Part shown: positions 55,535 to 63,577 of the stretch, piece by piece
Position numbering within the stretch: the first letter of the stretch is position 1
Layout: each line of letters opens with the position of its first letter
From: Arthrobacter hankyongi
GTDB lineage: Bacteria; Actinomycetota; Actinomycetes; Actinomycetales; Micrococcaceae
Assembly (NCBI RefSeq): GCF_022012395.1
Contig: NZ_JAKLTQ010000001.1
Coordinates: forward strand, 434,001-498,000
DNA: 64,000 bases
Reading direction: 5' to 3'
Made by a program: the position numbers and the translations under genes
Notes under the pieces: model-generated
What the model was told of the DNA's origin: nothing
The model's input: the letters and a program-made list of their open reading frames with translations, nothing else
Databases searched by the model: none

Positions 55535-58224
55535 CCATAACAAGCACCGGGGACCCGGCGGAGACCGCCGTGCTGCCGTGGACCGGCGGCCACGTCGAGT
55601 CCGTGCTGGAGATCGGCGTCGGCACGGACACCTCCGGCAGCCTCTTCGACGTCCGGGAGCTGGTGGGGCTGGCCCTGCGGCGCAACCCGAAGCGGGCGCA
55701 TCTGCTGGTCTCCCGCGTCCTGGGCAAGCACCGGCCCAGCGATCCGGGACTGGTCATCGCCGCCGGCGAACTGCTCGGCGTGCTCGCGGCCCAGGCCCTG
55801 GACGGAACCCTGCCGGACGGCGCCGCAGCGGTCCGGCAGGCGGCCGGCCACCTCTCGGCGGTGCTGCGGCTGGCCCAGACACGGCCGGAATCCCCGGAAG
55901 CGGCGGCCGAGCGCGCCCGGCTACTGCACGCCGCGCGCGGCCTGCTTGCCCCGCTGCGTGCCTCGCATCCGGAGGCGGCCACCCTCGGCTATGCCGAGAC
56001 AGCCACCGGCCTGGGCCGCCTGGTGGCCGGGGCCGTCGGCTCCTACTACATCCACTCCACCCGGCACAGCGGCAACGGCACCGCCGCGTACGGCGCCTTC
56101 GAGGAAGCGCATTCCCACGCCACCTCACACCGGCTGCTGCCCGCGGACCCGGCCCGGCTCGACCGTGCCCGGGTGCTGGTGCTGGTCGACGACGAGCTGA
56201 GCACCGGGGCCACCATTATCAACACCATCCGCGAGCTGCATGCCCGGTCGCCGAAGGAACAGTACGTGGTCGCCGCGCTGGTCGATCTGCGCACCGACGC
56301 GGACCGGGCCCGCTTCGAAGCACTGGCCGCCGAACTGGGCACCGTGATCCGCACCGTTGCGCTGGCCCGCGGGTCTGTGACCCTGCCGCCGGATGTGCTG
56401 GACCGCGCGCGGCAGCAGCTGGCCGCGCTGCCCGCCGCGAACGACGGCGCGGCAGCGGGCGGCCCGGCAACAGGCAGCACCGCAGCGGCCACCGGCCGCG
56501 TGGTGCTGCTACCGGTGGCGGCCAGCGACCTGCCGGTCGGGCCGGCGGCCCTGCTGGACCGCTACGGCAGTGCGCCCGCCGGATTCGGCGCCGCGGCCCG
56601 GACGGCTGCCGCCGTCGGCCGCCGCGTGCTGGAGGCGCTGGACAGGCTGGACGTTCAGGCCGCCGCGGACGGCATCCTGGTGCTCGGCACCGAGGAATAC
56701 CTCCATCTGCCGCTGGCGCTGGCCGACTGGCTGGCCGGCGAGGTTCCGGCCGGCGTGCCCGTCCGGTTCTCCTCGACCACCCGCTCCCCGATCGTGGCGC
56801 TGGCGCGGCCGGACTATGCCATCAACACCGTCCTGTCCTTCGCCAGCCACGACGGCACCATCGATGGTCCCGGCCCGCGCTACGCCTACAACGTCCACCG
56901 TCCCGGCGAACGCCGCGGCACCGTCGTCGTCGTTCCCGAACCCGGCACCGATCCGGCCTCGGTGACCGGCCCCGGAAGCCTCGCCGAGGCGCTGGGCGCG
57001 GCCTGCGACCGCGTCCTCGTCGTCCAGCTACCCGGCCCGGCAGGCAGCGGGACGGCCGGCCCGCTCGCAACCCGCGCGGATGCCGAAGCACCGGCCGGAG
57101 CCCTCCCGGACCCGCTGTACGGGCCGGAATTCGGGTCCTACGCCGCCGGCGAGGTGGCCTGGCTGCTGAAGGACCTCAGCCGGGTGCAGCTGGAGGCCCC
57201 CACCGCCGAGCGCGAGCGGGCCATCCAGGCCGGCACCGCCCACTACGCCGAGTCGCTGCCGGTGGAATACCATCCGAGCCCGGAATACCTGGCCCTCTTC
57301 GAGCAGGCGCTGGAACGCTCGGCCGGACGGGTGGCGCAGGCCATCGGCGTCGTGGCGGAAATGGCGCTGGCGGCCCGGGACGGCCGGCCGGTGCTCGTCT
57401 CGCTCGCCCGCGCCGGCACCCCGGTGGGCATCCTGATGAAGCGCTGGCTGCGCGACTTCCACGGCCTGGACGTGCCGCACTACACGATGAGCATCGTCCG
57501 CGGGCGCGGGATCGACGAAACCGCGCTGCGCTACCTGGCGGCCCGCCACGACCCGGCACGGGTCCTCTTCGTGGACGGCTGGACCGGCAAGGGCGCCATC
57601 AGCCGCGAGCTGCAGGAGGCGCTGGAACGCTTCGCCGCCGAGCACGGCCCCAGCTTCAGCCCGGAGCTGGCTGTGCTGGCGGACCCGGGACACTGCACCA
57701 CGCTGTTCGGCACCCGCGACGACTACCTGATTCCCTCGGCGTGCCTGAACTCCACCGTCTCCGGCCTGGTGTCCCGCACCGTACTCAACGCGGACTACAT
57801 CGGGGCCGGGGACTTCCACGGCGCCAAGTTCTATGCCGAGCTCGCCGGTTCGGACCGGTCCGCCCGGTTCCTCGACGCCGTTTCCGCCCGCTTCGCCGAC
57901 GTCCGGGACGCCGCCGCGGCCGAGGCAGGCCAGCGTCTGGCCGAGGTTCCCACGGTGGACTGGAGCGGCTGGAAGGCAGTGGAGCGGATCGCCGCCGAGT
58001 ACGGCATTCCCAGCCCCAACCTGGTCAAGCCCGGAGTCGGCGAGACCACCCGGGTGCTGCTGCGCCGGGTGCCGTGGCAGGTGCTGGTCAACCCCGAAGC
58101 CACCGCGGACCTGGGCCATGTGCTGCTGCTGGCCGAACAGCGCGGGGTGACGGTGGTCGAAGTGCCGGGCCTGCCGTACAGCTGTGTCGGGCTGATCAGG
58201 CCCGAGCCGGAAGGCAGCCGATGA
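55531..58224 (+). CDS. Fused phosphoribosyltransferase-TRSP / StiP-PELOTA protein
   Basis: 897 residues with a composite layout. First is a PRPP-binding phosphoribosyltransferase with VLVDDELSTGAT (about 218-229). Then a TRSP region with Thr417-Arg-Ser-Pro420 in FSSTTRSPIVALARP. From about 527 follows a StiP-like region with LVSLARAGTPVGILM (622-636), FVDGWTGKGAI and PSACLNSTVSGLVSR, and the C-terminus (about 820-895) resembles a PELOTA RNA-binding fold. These parts are usually two proteins in Ter loci. The start is GTG, overlapping the lyase by 4 bp. Probable role: making a nucleoside-like metabolite. Confidence 0.88.
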   Translation: MTITSTGDPAETAVLPWTGGHVESVLEIGVGTDTSGSLFDVRELVGLALRRNPKRAHLLVSRVLGKHRPSDPGLVIAAGELLGVLAAQALDGTLPDGAAAVRQAAGHLSAVLRLAQTRPESPEAAAERARLLHAARGLLAPLRASHPEAATLGYAETATGLGRLVAGAVGSYYIHSTRHSGNGTAAYGAFEEAHSHATSHRLLPADPARLDRARVLVLVDDELSTGATIINTIRELHARSPKEQYVVAALVDLRTDADRARFEALAAELGTVIRTVALARGSVTLPPDVLDRARQQLAALPAANDGAAAGGPATGSTAAATGRVVLLPVAASDLPVGPAALLDRYGSAPAGFGAAARTAAAVGRRVLEALDRLDVQAAADGILVLGTEEYLHLPLALADWLAGEVPAGVPVRFSSTTRSPIVALARPDYAINTVLSFASHDGTIDGPGPRYAYNVHRPGERRGTVVVVPEPGTDPASVTGPGSLAEALGAACDRVLVVQLPGPAGSGTAGPLATRADAEAPAGALPDPLYGPEFGSYAAGEVAWLLKDLSRVQLEAPTAERERAIQAGTAHYAESLPVEYHPSPEYLALFEQALERSAGRVAQAIGVVAEMALAARDGRPVLVSLARAGTPVGILMKRWLRDFHGLDVPHYTMSIVRGRGIDETALRYLAARHDPARVLFVDGWTGKGAISRELQEALERFAAEHGPSFSPELAVLADPGHCTTLFGTRDDYLIPSACLNSTVSGLVSRTVLNADYIGAGDFHGAKFYAELAGSDRSARFLDAVSARFADVRDAAAAEAGQRLAEVPTVDWSGWKAVERIAAEYGIPSPNLVKPGVGETTRVLLRRVPWQVLVNPEATADLGHVLLLAEQRGVTVVEVPGLPYSCVGLIRPEPEGSR

Positions 58225-59090
58225 TGGCCCCGCTGGTCTGCTGCGACCTGGACCGCACGCTGATCTATTCGGCCGGCGCGCTGCTGCTCGACGGCGAAGA
58301 CCGGCTGGCCCCGGCCCTGACCGTGGCCGAGGTCTACCAGGGCCGCCCGCTGTCCTTCCTGACCCGGGCCGCGGACGTGCTGCTGGCGGAAATCGCCGCC
58401 GCCTGCACGTTCGTCCCGGTGACCACGCGGACCATGGCCCAGTACGAGCGGATCCGGCTGCCCGGGCCGCCGCCGCGCTACGCGGTCACCACCAACGGCG
58501 GACGGATCCTGGTCGACGGCGAGCCGGACCCGGTCTGGTCCGACCACCTCGCGCAAACGCTGGACAGCAACTGCTCGCCGTTGGCGGAAATTGCCGCCAA
58601 ACTGGCCGGGCCCGGGTATGCGCACTGGATGCTGCGGCTGCGCGACGCCGAGGAACTGTTCGTCTATGCGATCGTGGAGCGGGACCTGCTCTCCCCCGCG
58701 GACCTGGCCGGACTGGAACTGTGGTGTGCCGAGCGCGGCTGGACCGTCTCGCTGCAGGGGCGCAAGCTGTACTGCGTGCCCGAGGCCATCACCAAGGAAG
58801 CGGCGGTCGCCGAGATCGCGGTCCGGAGCGGCGGCAGCCCGCTGATCGCGGCGGGCGATTCGCTGCTGGACCGCGGCATGCTGCTGGCCGCGGACCACGG
58901 CCTCCGCCCCGCCCACGGCGAGCTGGAAGCGGCAGGATTCCTCGCCCCGCAACTGGCCGTCACCGCGGCCCGCGGCGTGCTGGCCGGCGAGGAGATCGCC
59001 CGCCGCATCCACGAACTGGTCTTCGCGCCGGACGCCGCTGCGGTAGCTGGTGCCGGACTGACTGCCGCTCTGCAACCCGCCCCGCATTGA
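58221..59090 (+). CDS. HAD-family phosphatase of the Ter module
   Basis: 289 residues. Motif I is DLDRT (9-13), with the acceptor Asp at 9; the conserved Lys is near 192 (EAITKEAA), and motif IV is GDSLLD (212-217). A cap region lies between. This is the Cof/sucrose-phosphatase-like group. It overlaps the preceding stop by 4 bp (ATGA) and closes the operon. It could dephosphorylate the product of the phosphoribosyltransferase step. Confidence 0.9.
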   Translation: MMAPLVCCDLDRTLIYSAGALLLDGEDRLAPALTVAEVYQGRPLSFLTRAADVLLAEIAAACTFVPVTTRTMAQYERIRLPGPPPRYAVTTNGGRILVDGEPDPVWSDHLAQTLDSNCSPLAEIAAKLAGPGYAHWMLRLRDAEELFVYAIVERDLLSPADLAGLELWCAERGWTVSLQGRKLYCVPEAITKEAAVAEIAVRSGGSPLIAAGDSLLDRGMLLAADHGLRPAHGELEAAGFLAPQLAVTAARGVLAGEEIARRIHELVFAPDAAAVAGAGLTAALQPAPH

Positions 59091-59101
59091 CTGAAGGATA
59101 G

Positions 59102-59233
59102 GCGTCGCTTGGGGTCCGTTTTGGCTCCACCGGCGTCGTCGAACGCGCGCTGGCCTCCGATGATGCGGAACCGGAGCCGTTGAAGCGGATCGCCTCCGGC
59201 GAACCGCTGGAGCAGCTGCCCTACCTGGGGTAA
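59102..59233 (+). pseudogene. Possible C-terminal gene remnant
   Basis: A short frame of 43 codons reads ...FGSTGVVERALASDD and ends EPLEQLPYLG-stop. It follows an in-frame stop and has no plausible start codon or ribosome site, while amino acid composition looks protein-like. It may be the tail of a deleted gene. The parent family is not recognised. Confidence 0.35.
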
Positions 59234-59264
59234 CGCGTCGGCGTCCGCGGTCCACGGCAAAACC

Positions 59265-59287
59265 TTGACAGATCGGCCCGGGCCGAT
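59265..59287 (+). promoter_or_regulatory. Promoter with palindromic operator before FMN reductase
   Basis: TTGACA (59265-59270) is a perfect -35 box. The following 17 bp contain the perfect 16-bp palindrome ATCGGCCCGGGCCGAT (59272-59287). No good -10 box follows at normal spacing, so an activator may be needed, or a repressor could sit in the spacer. Confidence 0.55.
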
Positions 59288-59331
59288 GGAATGGGAGGAC
59301 CAAGCGTTAACGGCCGGAAGGACTGAGGCCC

Positions 59332-59910
59332 ATGCCCGCTCCGAAGATCGCCATCATTCTGGGCAGCACCCGGCCCGGCCGGCTGGGCAAGGGCGTGGCC
59401 GACTGGGTCTATGGCCACGCCCGCAAGCGCACGGACGCGGAATTCGAGTTCATCGACCTGGCCGATCAGGGCCTGCCGTTGCTGGACGAGCCGGTGCCCC
59501 CGATCGCCGGCCGGTACACCGAAGACCACACCAAGGCGTGGGCGGCGAAGATTGCCGCGTTCGACGGCTACATCTTCGTCACGGCCGAATACAACCACTC
59601 AGTGCCCGCGGCGCTGAAGAACGCCATCGACTTCCTGTACGCGGAGTGGAACAACAAGGCGTGCGGCTTCGTCAGCTACGGCAGTGCCGGCGGCACCCGC
59701 GCCGTCGAGCATCTGCGCCTGATCGCCGCCGAACTGCAGATGGCCGACGTGCGTGCCCAGGTCTTCCTGCCGTATTCCCGCCAGTTCGAGGGCCGCGAGT
59801 TCAGACCCACCGAAAATGCCGCCAAGGCCCTGGAGCCGCTGTTCGACCAGGTCATTGCCTGGGCCGGCGCGCTGAAGCCCGTGCGCGACGCGCCCTCCAC
59901 GCCTGAATGA
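59332..59910 (+). CDS. NADPH-dependent FMN reductase family protein
   Basis: 192-residue flavodoxin-like protein. The FMN phosphate loop is ILGSTRPGRLGKGVADW (about 8-24), and the middle carries VTAEYNHSVPAALKNAIDFLY, the flavin-contact segment typical of this family, then SYGSAGGTRAVEHLR. Likely supplies reduced flavin or reduces quinones or azo dyes. GGAAGGA sits before the ATG. It is followed by a VOC gene after 7 bp. Confidence 0.93.
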   Translation: MPAPKIAIILGSTRPGRLGKGVADWVYGHARKRTDAEFEFIDLADQGLPLLDEPVPPIAGRYTEDHTKAWAAKIAAFDGYIFVTAEYNHSVPAALKNAIDFLYAEWNNKACGFVSYGSAGGTRAVEHLRLIAAELQMADVRAQVFLPYSRQFEGREFRPTENAAKALEPLFDQVIAWAGALKPVRDAPSTPE

Positions 59911-59917
59911 GGCCGCC

Positions 59918-60319
59918 ATGACCGTTGCGTTCAACCACACGATCATCTTTGCCAAGGACAAGGTCCTTTCTGCGGAATTCTTCGCCCGGATCTTCGGGGT
60001 CGCCCGGCCCAGGCCCATGTGGTCCTTCATGACGGTGATGCTGGCGGACGGGGTCGCGCTGGACTTCGCGAACTCGAGCCGGGACATCACCGCCCAGCAC
60101 TACGCGTTCCTGGTCAGCGAAGATGATTTCGACGGGATCCTTGGCCGGATCGAAGCAGAGCACCTCCCCTACTGGGCCGACCCGGCCAAATCCGTGCCGC
60201 AGCAGATCAACCGCAACGATGGCGGACGCGGCGTCTACTTCCATGACCCGGCCGGGCACCTCTTGGAGGCCATCACGCGGCCCTACGGCTCCGGTGGCAC
60301 GCCGCCCGGCCCGGTGTGA
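59918..60319 (+). CDS. VOC-fold protein
   Basis: 133 residues with glyoxalase-like repeats: FNHTIIFAKDKVLSAEFFARIFG at the start and GRGVYFHDPAGHLLEAITRPYG at the end, each carrying likely metal ligands (His and Glu). Seven base pairs follow the FMN reductase stop, so it is likely co-transcribed. Substrate unknown. GGCCGCC only precedes the ATG, with no strong ribosome site. Confidence 0.87.
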   Translation: MTVAFNHTIIFAKDKVLSAEFFARIFGVARPRPMWSFMTVMLADGVALDFANSSRDITAQHYAFLVSEDDFDGILGRIEAEHLPYWADPAKSVPQQINRNDGGRGVYFHDPAGHLLEAITRPYGSGGTPPGPV

Positions 60320-60360
60320 GAACGGAGCGCCGCCCGGCAATGCCCGGCTAAAATCATCTG

Positions 60361-60828
60361 ATGCTTCCGGATCCGGTAACGGCCGTCAGGTCCGCGCTCG
60401 TCAGCCTCGGCGCCCGCGACACAGTCACGGTCTTCGACAACGATGTGCCGACGGCCGCTGCCGCGGCCGCCGAACTCGGCTGCGACGTGGCCGCCATTGC
60501 CAACAGCCTGGTGTTCGACGTCGACGGTTCGCCGCTGCTGATCCTGGCCAGCGGCGCCGCCCGCGTGGACACGCAGCTGGTGGCCGCGCAGCTGGGTACC
60601 GGGCGCATCCGCCGGGCCGCACCCGAATTTGTCCTGGCCCACACCGGCCAGCAGGTCGGCGGCGTCGCGCCGGTGGGGCATCCGGCACCGATCCCCACGG
60701 TCCTCGACGAGTCCCTGAGGAATTATCCGGTACTCTGGGCCGGCGCGGGCGACCACAGGTCCATGTTCTCCATCGGCTTCGACGAACTCCGCCGCGTCAC
60801 GGACGCTGAAGTCATGCAGGTGCGCTGA
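60361..60828 (+). CDS. YbaK/EbsC-type aminoacyl-tRNA deacylase
   Basis: 155 residues. The pattern AAAELGCDVAAIANSLVFD, then AAQLGTGRIRRAAPEFVLAHTGQQVGGVAPVGHP and ETFFSAG-like ALWAGAGDHRSMFSI fits the YbaK/ProXp family, which removes mischarged amino acids from tRNA. The substrate residue cannot be assigned from sequence. It has no clear operon partner. Confidence 0.9.
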   Translation: MLPDPVTAVRSALVSLGARDTVTVFDNDVPTAAAAAAELGCDVAAIANSLVFDVDGSPLLILASGAARVDTQLVAAQLGTGRIRRAAPEFVLAHTGQQVGGVAPVGHPAPIPTVLDESLRNYPVLWAGAGDHRSMFSIGFDELRRVTDAEVMQVR

Positions 60829-60883
60829 CCCGGTCCCGGCTCCCAGCCCGCACTGCCATCCTGCCTGCGATGCGCGCGGAGGG

Positions 60884-62200
60884 TCAGCTCAGGTCCTTGG
60901 CCTTGGTCTCCGGGATGGTGAAGATGAAGGTAAAGCTGATGAGCAGCAGGACCACCGTGTAGAGGCCGAAGGCGTTCGGGCCGACGGAGGCGGTCAGCCA
61001 GCTGTTCAGGTACGGAGCGGTGCCGCCGAAGATCGCGACGCAGATGGAGTAGGGCACGCCCACGCCGATGGTGCGGATGTGGGTTGGGAACAGCTCCGCA
61101 TACACGGCCGGCACGATCGCGGCCGAGCCGGCGATGAAGACCAGCATCACCGACATGGACACGGCCAGCTGCCAAGGTGAGTCCTTCAGCAGCCAGGTCA
61201 TCGGGAAGTGCATCACCGCAGCCCCGAGGGCGCTGATCCACAGCACCGGCTTGCGGCCGAACCGGTCCGAGGCCTTGCCCCACAGCGGCAGGACCGCCAG
61301 GAAGACCAGGTTGGCGACGACACCGGCCCATAGGGCCGCCCCGCGGTCGATGCCCAGGCTGGTGGCGGCGTAGGTCGGCGCCAGCACGCCCCAGGTGTAG
61401 TAGACGACCGTCAGGCCGACGGTCAGGCCAATCACCTGCAGGGCCTGCTTGCGGTGGCGGACAATCTGGGGCCACATCGGCTCGCGCTTCTCGACCGTCG
61501 TTTCATGCTCGAAGACGTCCGTCTCCTTCAGCCGCGACCGCATGACCAGGGCGTACAGGCCCATCACCGCGCCGATCAGGAACGGGATCCGCCATCCCCA
61601 GGCCAGCATCGCCTCGTCGCTGAGCACCACCGTCAGCACCGCGCCGAGCAGCGTGCCGAACAGGATGCCGACGGTGCCCGAGAAGTAGATCAGGGTGGCC
61701 CAGAAACCGCGCTTCTCGCGCGGGGCCATCTCCGAGAGGTAGGTCTGGGAGGAGGGCAGCTCGCCGCCGTGGGCCAGGCCCTGGATCAGCCGGGCGATCA
61801 GCAAGGTCAGCGACGCGATGGCTCCCACCGCCGCGTAGGTGGGGGCGATGCCGATGATCAGGCTGCCCAGCGCGGACAGGGCGACGGCGAGCGTCATCGA
61901 ATACTTGCGGCCGATCCGGTCGCCCAGCCAGCCGAAGACGAAACCGCCGAAGGGCCGGGCCAGGAAGCCGACGGCGAAGATCGCCAGGGTGGACAGCACC
62001 GCCGACGCCTTGTCCTGGTTGTTGAACAGCTGGCCGGCGAAGAACGGGGCGAAGGTCGCGTAGACCGCCCAGTCGTACCATTCGACGGCGTTGCCCATGC
62101 CGGTGCCGATGATGGTCCGGCGCTGGCTGACCGGCGGGGCCTGCGGTGCGTGTTTGGCCGGGTGTCCGGGATGGACCGAGGCTTCGGGTTTGGTCTTCAT
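60884..62200 (-). CDS. MFS transporter, metabolite:H+ symporter (KgtP-like)
   Basis: 438 residues with 12 helices. MHS hallmarks are GMGNAVEWYDWAVYATFAPFF, the loop FGWLGDRIGRKYSM, GLAHGGELPSSQTYLSEMAP and WRIPFLIGA. It resembles alpha-ketoglutarate and related acid permeases. The Pro/His-rich N-terminus (1-25) is cytoplasmic. The M20 gene lies 35 bp upstream on the same strand, so uptake and hydrolysis of the same acylated compound is a reasonable guess. Confidence 0.92.
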   Translation of the reverse strand: MKTKPEASVHPGHPAKHAPQAPPVSQRRTIIGTGMGNAVEWYDWAVYATFAPFFAGQLFNNQDKASAVLSTLAIFAVGFLARPFGGFVFGWLGDRIGRKYSMTLAVALSALGSLIIGIAPTYAAVGAIASLTLLIARLIQGLAHGGELPSSQTYLSEMAPREKRGFWATLIYFSGTVGILFGTLLGAVLTVVLSDEAMLAWGWRIPFLIGAVMGLYALVMRSRLKETDVFEHETTVEKREPMWPQIVRHRKQALQVIGLTVGLTVVYYTWGVLAPTYAATSLGIDRGAALWAGVVANLVFLAVLPLWGKASDRFGRKPVLWISALGAAVMHFPMTWLLKDSPWQLAVSMSVMLVFIAGSAAIVPAVYAELFPTHIRTIGVGVPYSICVAIFGGTAPYLNSWLTASVGPNAFGLYTVVLLLISFTFIFTIPETKAKDLS

Positions 62201-62235
62201 CGGGTAGCTCCTGGGGCGAATGGGGGTCGGCAGGT

Positions 62236-63456
62236 TCAGCCGGCGGCCAGCTCGGCGATGCGGGTCAGGGCCAGCTGGGTGTAGAGGGCGGTGCCGTCGG
62301 CCAGGACGTTGTCGTCGAAGGTGGCGAACGGCGAGTGGTTGAATGGCGCGGTCCGGTAGTCGGCCGCCGGATCCGTTGCGGAAAGGCAGATAAAGCTGCC
62401 GGGCACCGCGTCAAGGATCCGGGAGAAATCCTCGGATCCGCTCAGCGGCCGGGCCATGCGGACGTACCGGTGGCCGCCAAAGAGTTCGGTGATGATCCGT
62501 TCCGCCTTCTCCGTCTCCGCCGCGTCGGTCACGGTCAGCGGATACTCGGCCTGGTAGTCGACCGTGACCTTCAGTCCGTGGGCGGCGGCGATGCCTTCGA
62601 GCAGCCGCGGCACGGCCAGCATCATCTTGTCCCGGTTGGCTTCGGAGAAGGTGCGCACCGTGGCCTCGAACCGGGCAGAGTCCGGGATGATGTTGCGCTT
62701 GGTGCCGGCCTGGAGCAGGCCCACGGTCAGCACCACCGGATCGAACATGTTGAACTGGCGGGTGATCATCACCTGCAGCGCGGTGACCATTTCGGCGGCG
62801 GTCGTGACCGGGTCCTGGGCCGAGTGCGGCGCGGAGCCGTGTCCGCCGGCCCCGTGCACGGTGACGAACAGGCCGTCCGAGGCGGACATCAGGATGTCCG
62901 GCTTGGTGAAGAACCGGGCGTTCGGCTCCAGTCCGGACATGACGTGCAGGGCGTAGGCGGCGTCCGGACGCCGGCCCGCGGCCTGCAGCACGCCCTCGCG
63001 CAGCATCACGCCGGCGCCGTCGCACCCCTCCTCGCCGGGCTGGAACATCAGGACGACGTCGCCGGCCAGCTGGTGCCGGCGCTCGGCCAGCAGCGTGGCG
63101 GCCCCGGCAAGCATCGCGGTGTGCAGGTCGTGGCCGCAGGCATCATGCATGGCCCCATCAATCCGGGAACTGTAGGGGACGCCGGTGGCTTCCTGGACCG
63201 GCAGGCCGTCCATGTCCCCGCGCAGCAGCACCACCGGTCTGTCAGCGGCATTGCCGGCGGCGGTGCCGCGCAGCACCGCCGTGACCGAGGTGGTCTCCCG
63301 GCCAAGGATGATCTCGTACGGCAGCCCGTCCAGCGCCTCGAGGACCTTTTCCTGCGTGCGCGGCAGCACCAGCCCGATCTCCGGCTCCTGATGCAGCCGG
63401 TGGCGCAGCCGGACGATGTCGTCCTGGAGTTCGTGCGCATCGGCAATAACCGTCAT
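62236..63456 (-). CDS. M20-family amidohydrolase
   Basis: 406 residues, M20D carboxypeptidase/aminoacylase type. Metal-ligand segments are LRGDMDGLPVQE (about 78-89), DACGHDLH (105-112) and QPGEEGCDGAG, with the C-terminal SGSEDFSRIL. Typical substrates are N-acyl amino acids or indole-3-acetyl conjugates. AGGAG is about 8 nt before the chosen ATG; the frame extends upstream without conservation. It is divergent from an Lrp-type regulator. Confidence 0.94.
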   Translation of the reverse strand: MTVIADAHELQDDIVRLRHRLHQEPEIGLVLPRTQEKVLEALDGLPYEIILGRETTSVTAVLRGTAAGNAADRPVVLLRGDMDGLPVQEATGVPYSSRIDGAMHDACGHDLHTAMLAGAATLLAERRHQLAGDVVLMFQPGEEGCDGAGVMLREGVLQAAGRRPDAAYALHVMSGLEPNARFFTKPDILMSASDGLFVTVHGAGGHGSAPHSAQDPVTTAAEMVTALQVMITRQFNMFDPVVLTVGLLQAGTKRNIIPDSARFEATVRTFSEANRDKMMLAVPRLLEGIAAAHGLKVTVDYQAEYPLTVTDAAETEKAERIITELFGGHRYVRMARPLSGSEDFSRILDAVPGSFICLSATDPAADYRTAPFNHSPFATFDDNVLADGTALYTQLALTRIAELAAG

Positions 63457-63493
63457 GGGCTGGCTCCTGGGGAAAAGCGGTCCAGACAATTAT

Positions 63494-63509
63494 TGAGTGA
63501 CCTGACTCA
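63494..63509. promoter_or_regulatory. Inverted repeat in the M20/Lrp divergent region
   Basis: TGAGT-GACCTG-ACTCA, a perfect 5-bp inverted repeat with 6-bp spacer, in an AT-richer 120-bp gap between the divergent genes. A candidate operator for the Lrp/AsnC regulator encoded next. Confidence 0.45.
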
Positions 63510-63577
63510 CATTCGACTAAAATCCAGAAAAGAAACAACTAATGGATCGGAAACCGAAAAACCGATCAGGGATGGTC

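Noticed and set aside
55578-58220. Long second open frame inside the phosphoribosyltransferase gene
   Set aside because: It is Arg/Gly/Pro-rich shadow coding; only its final part, the HAD gene from 58221, is real.
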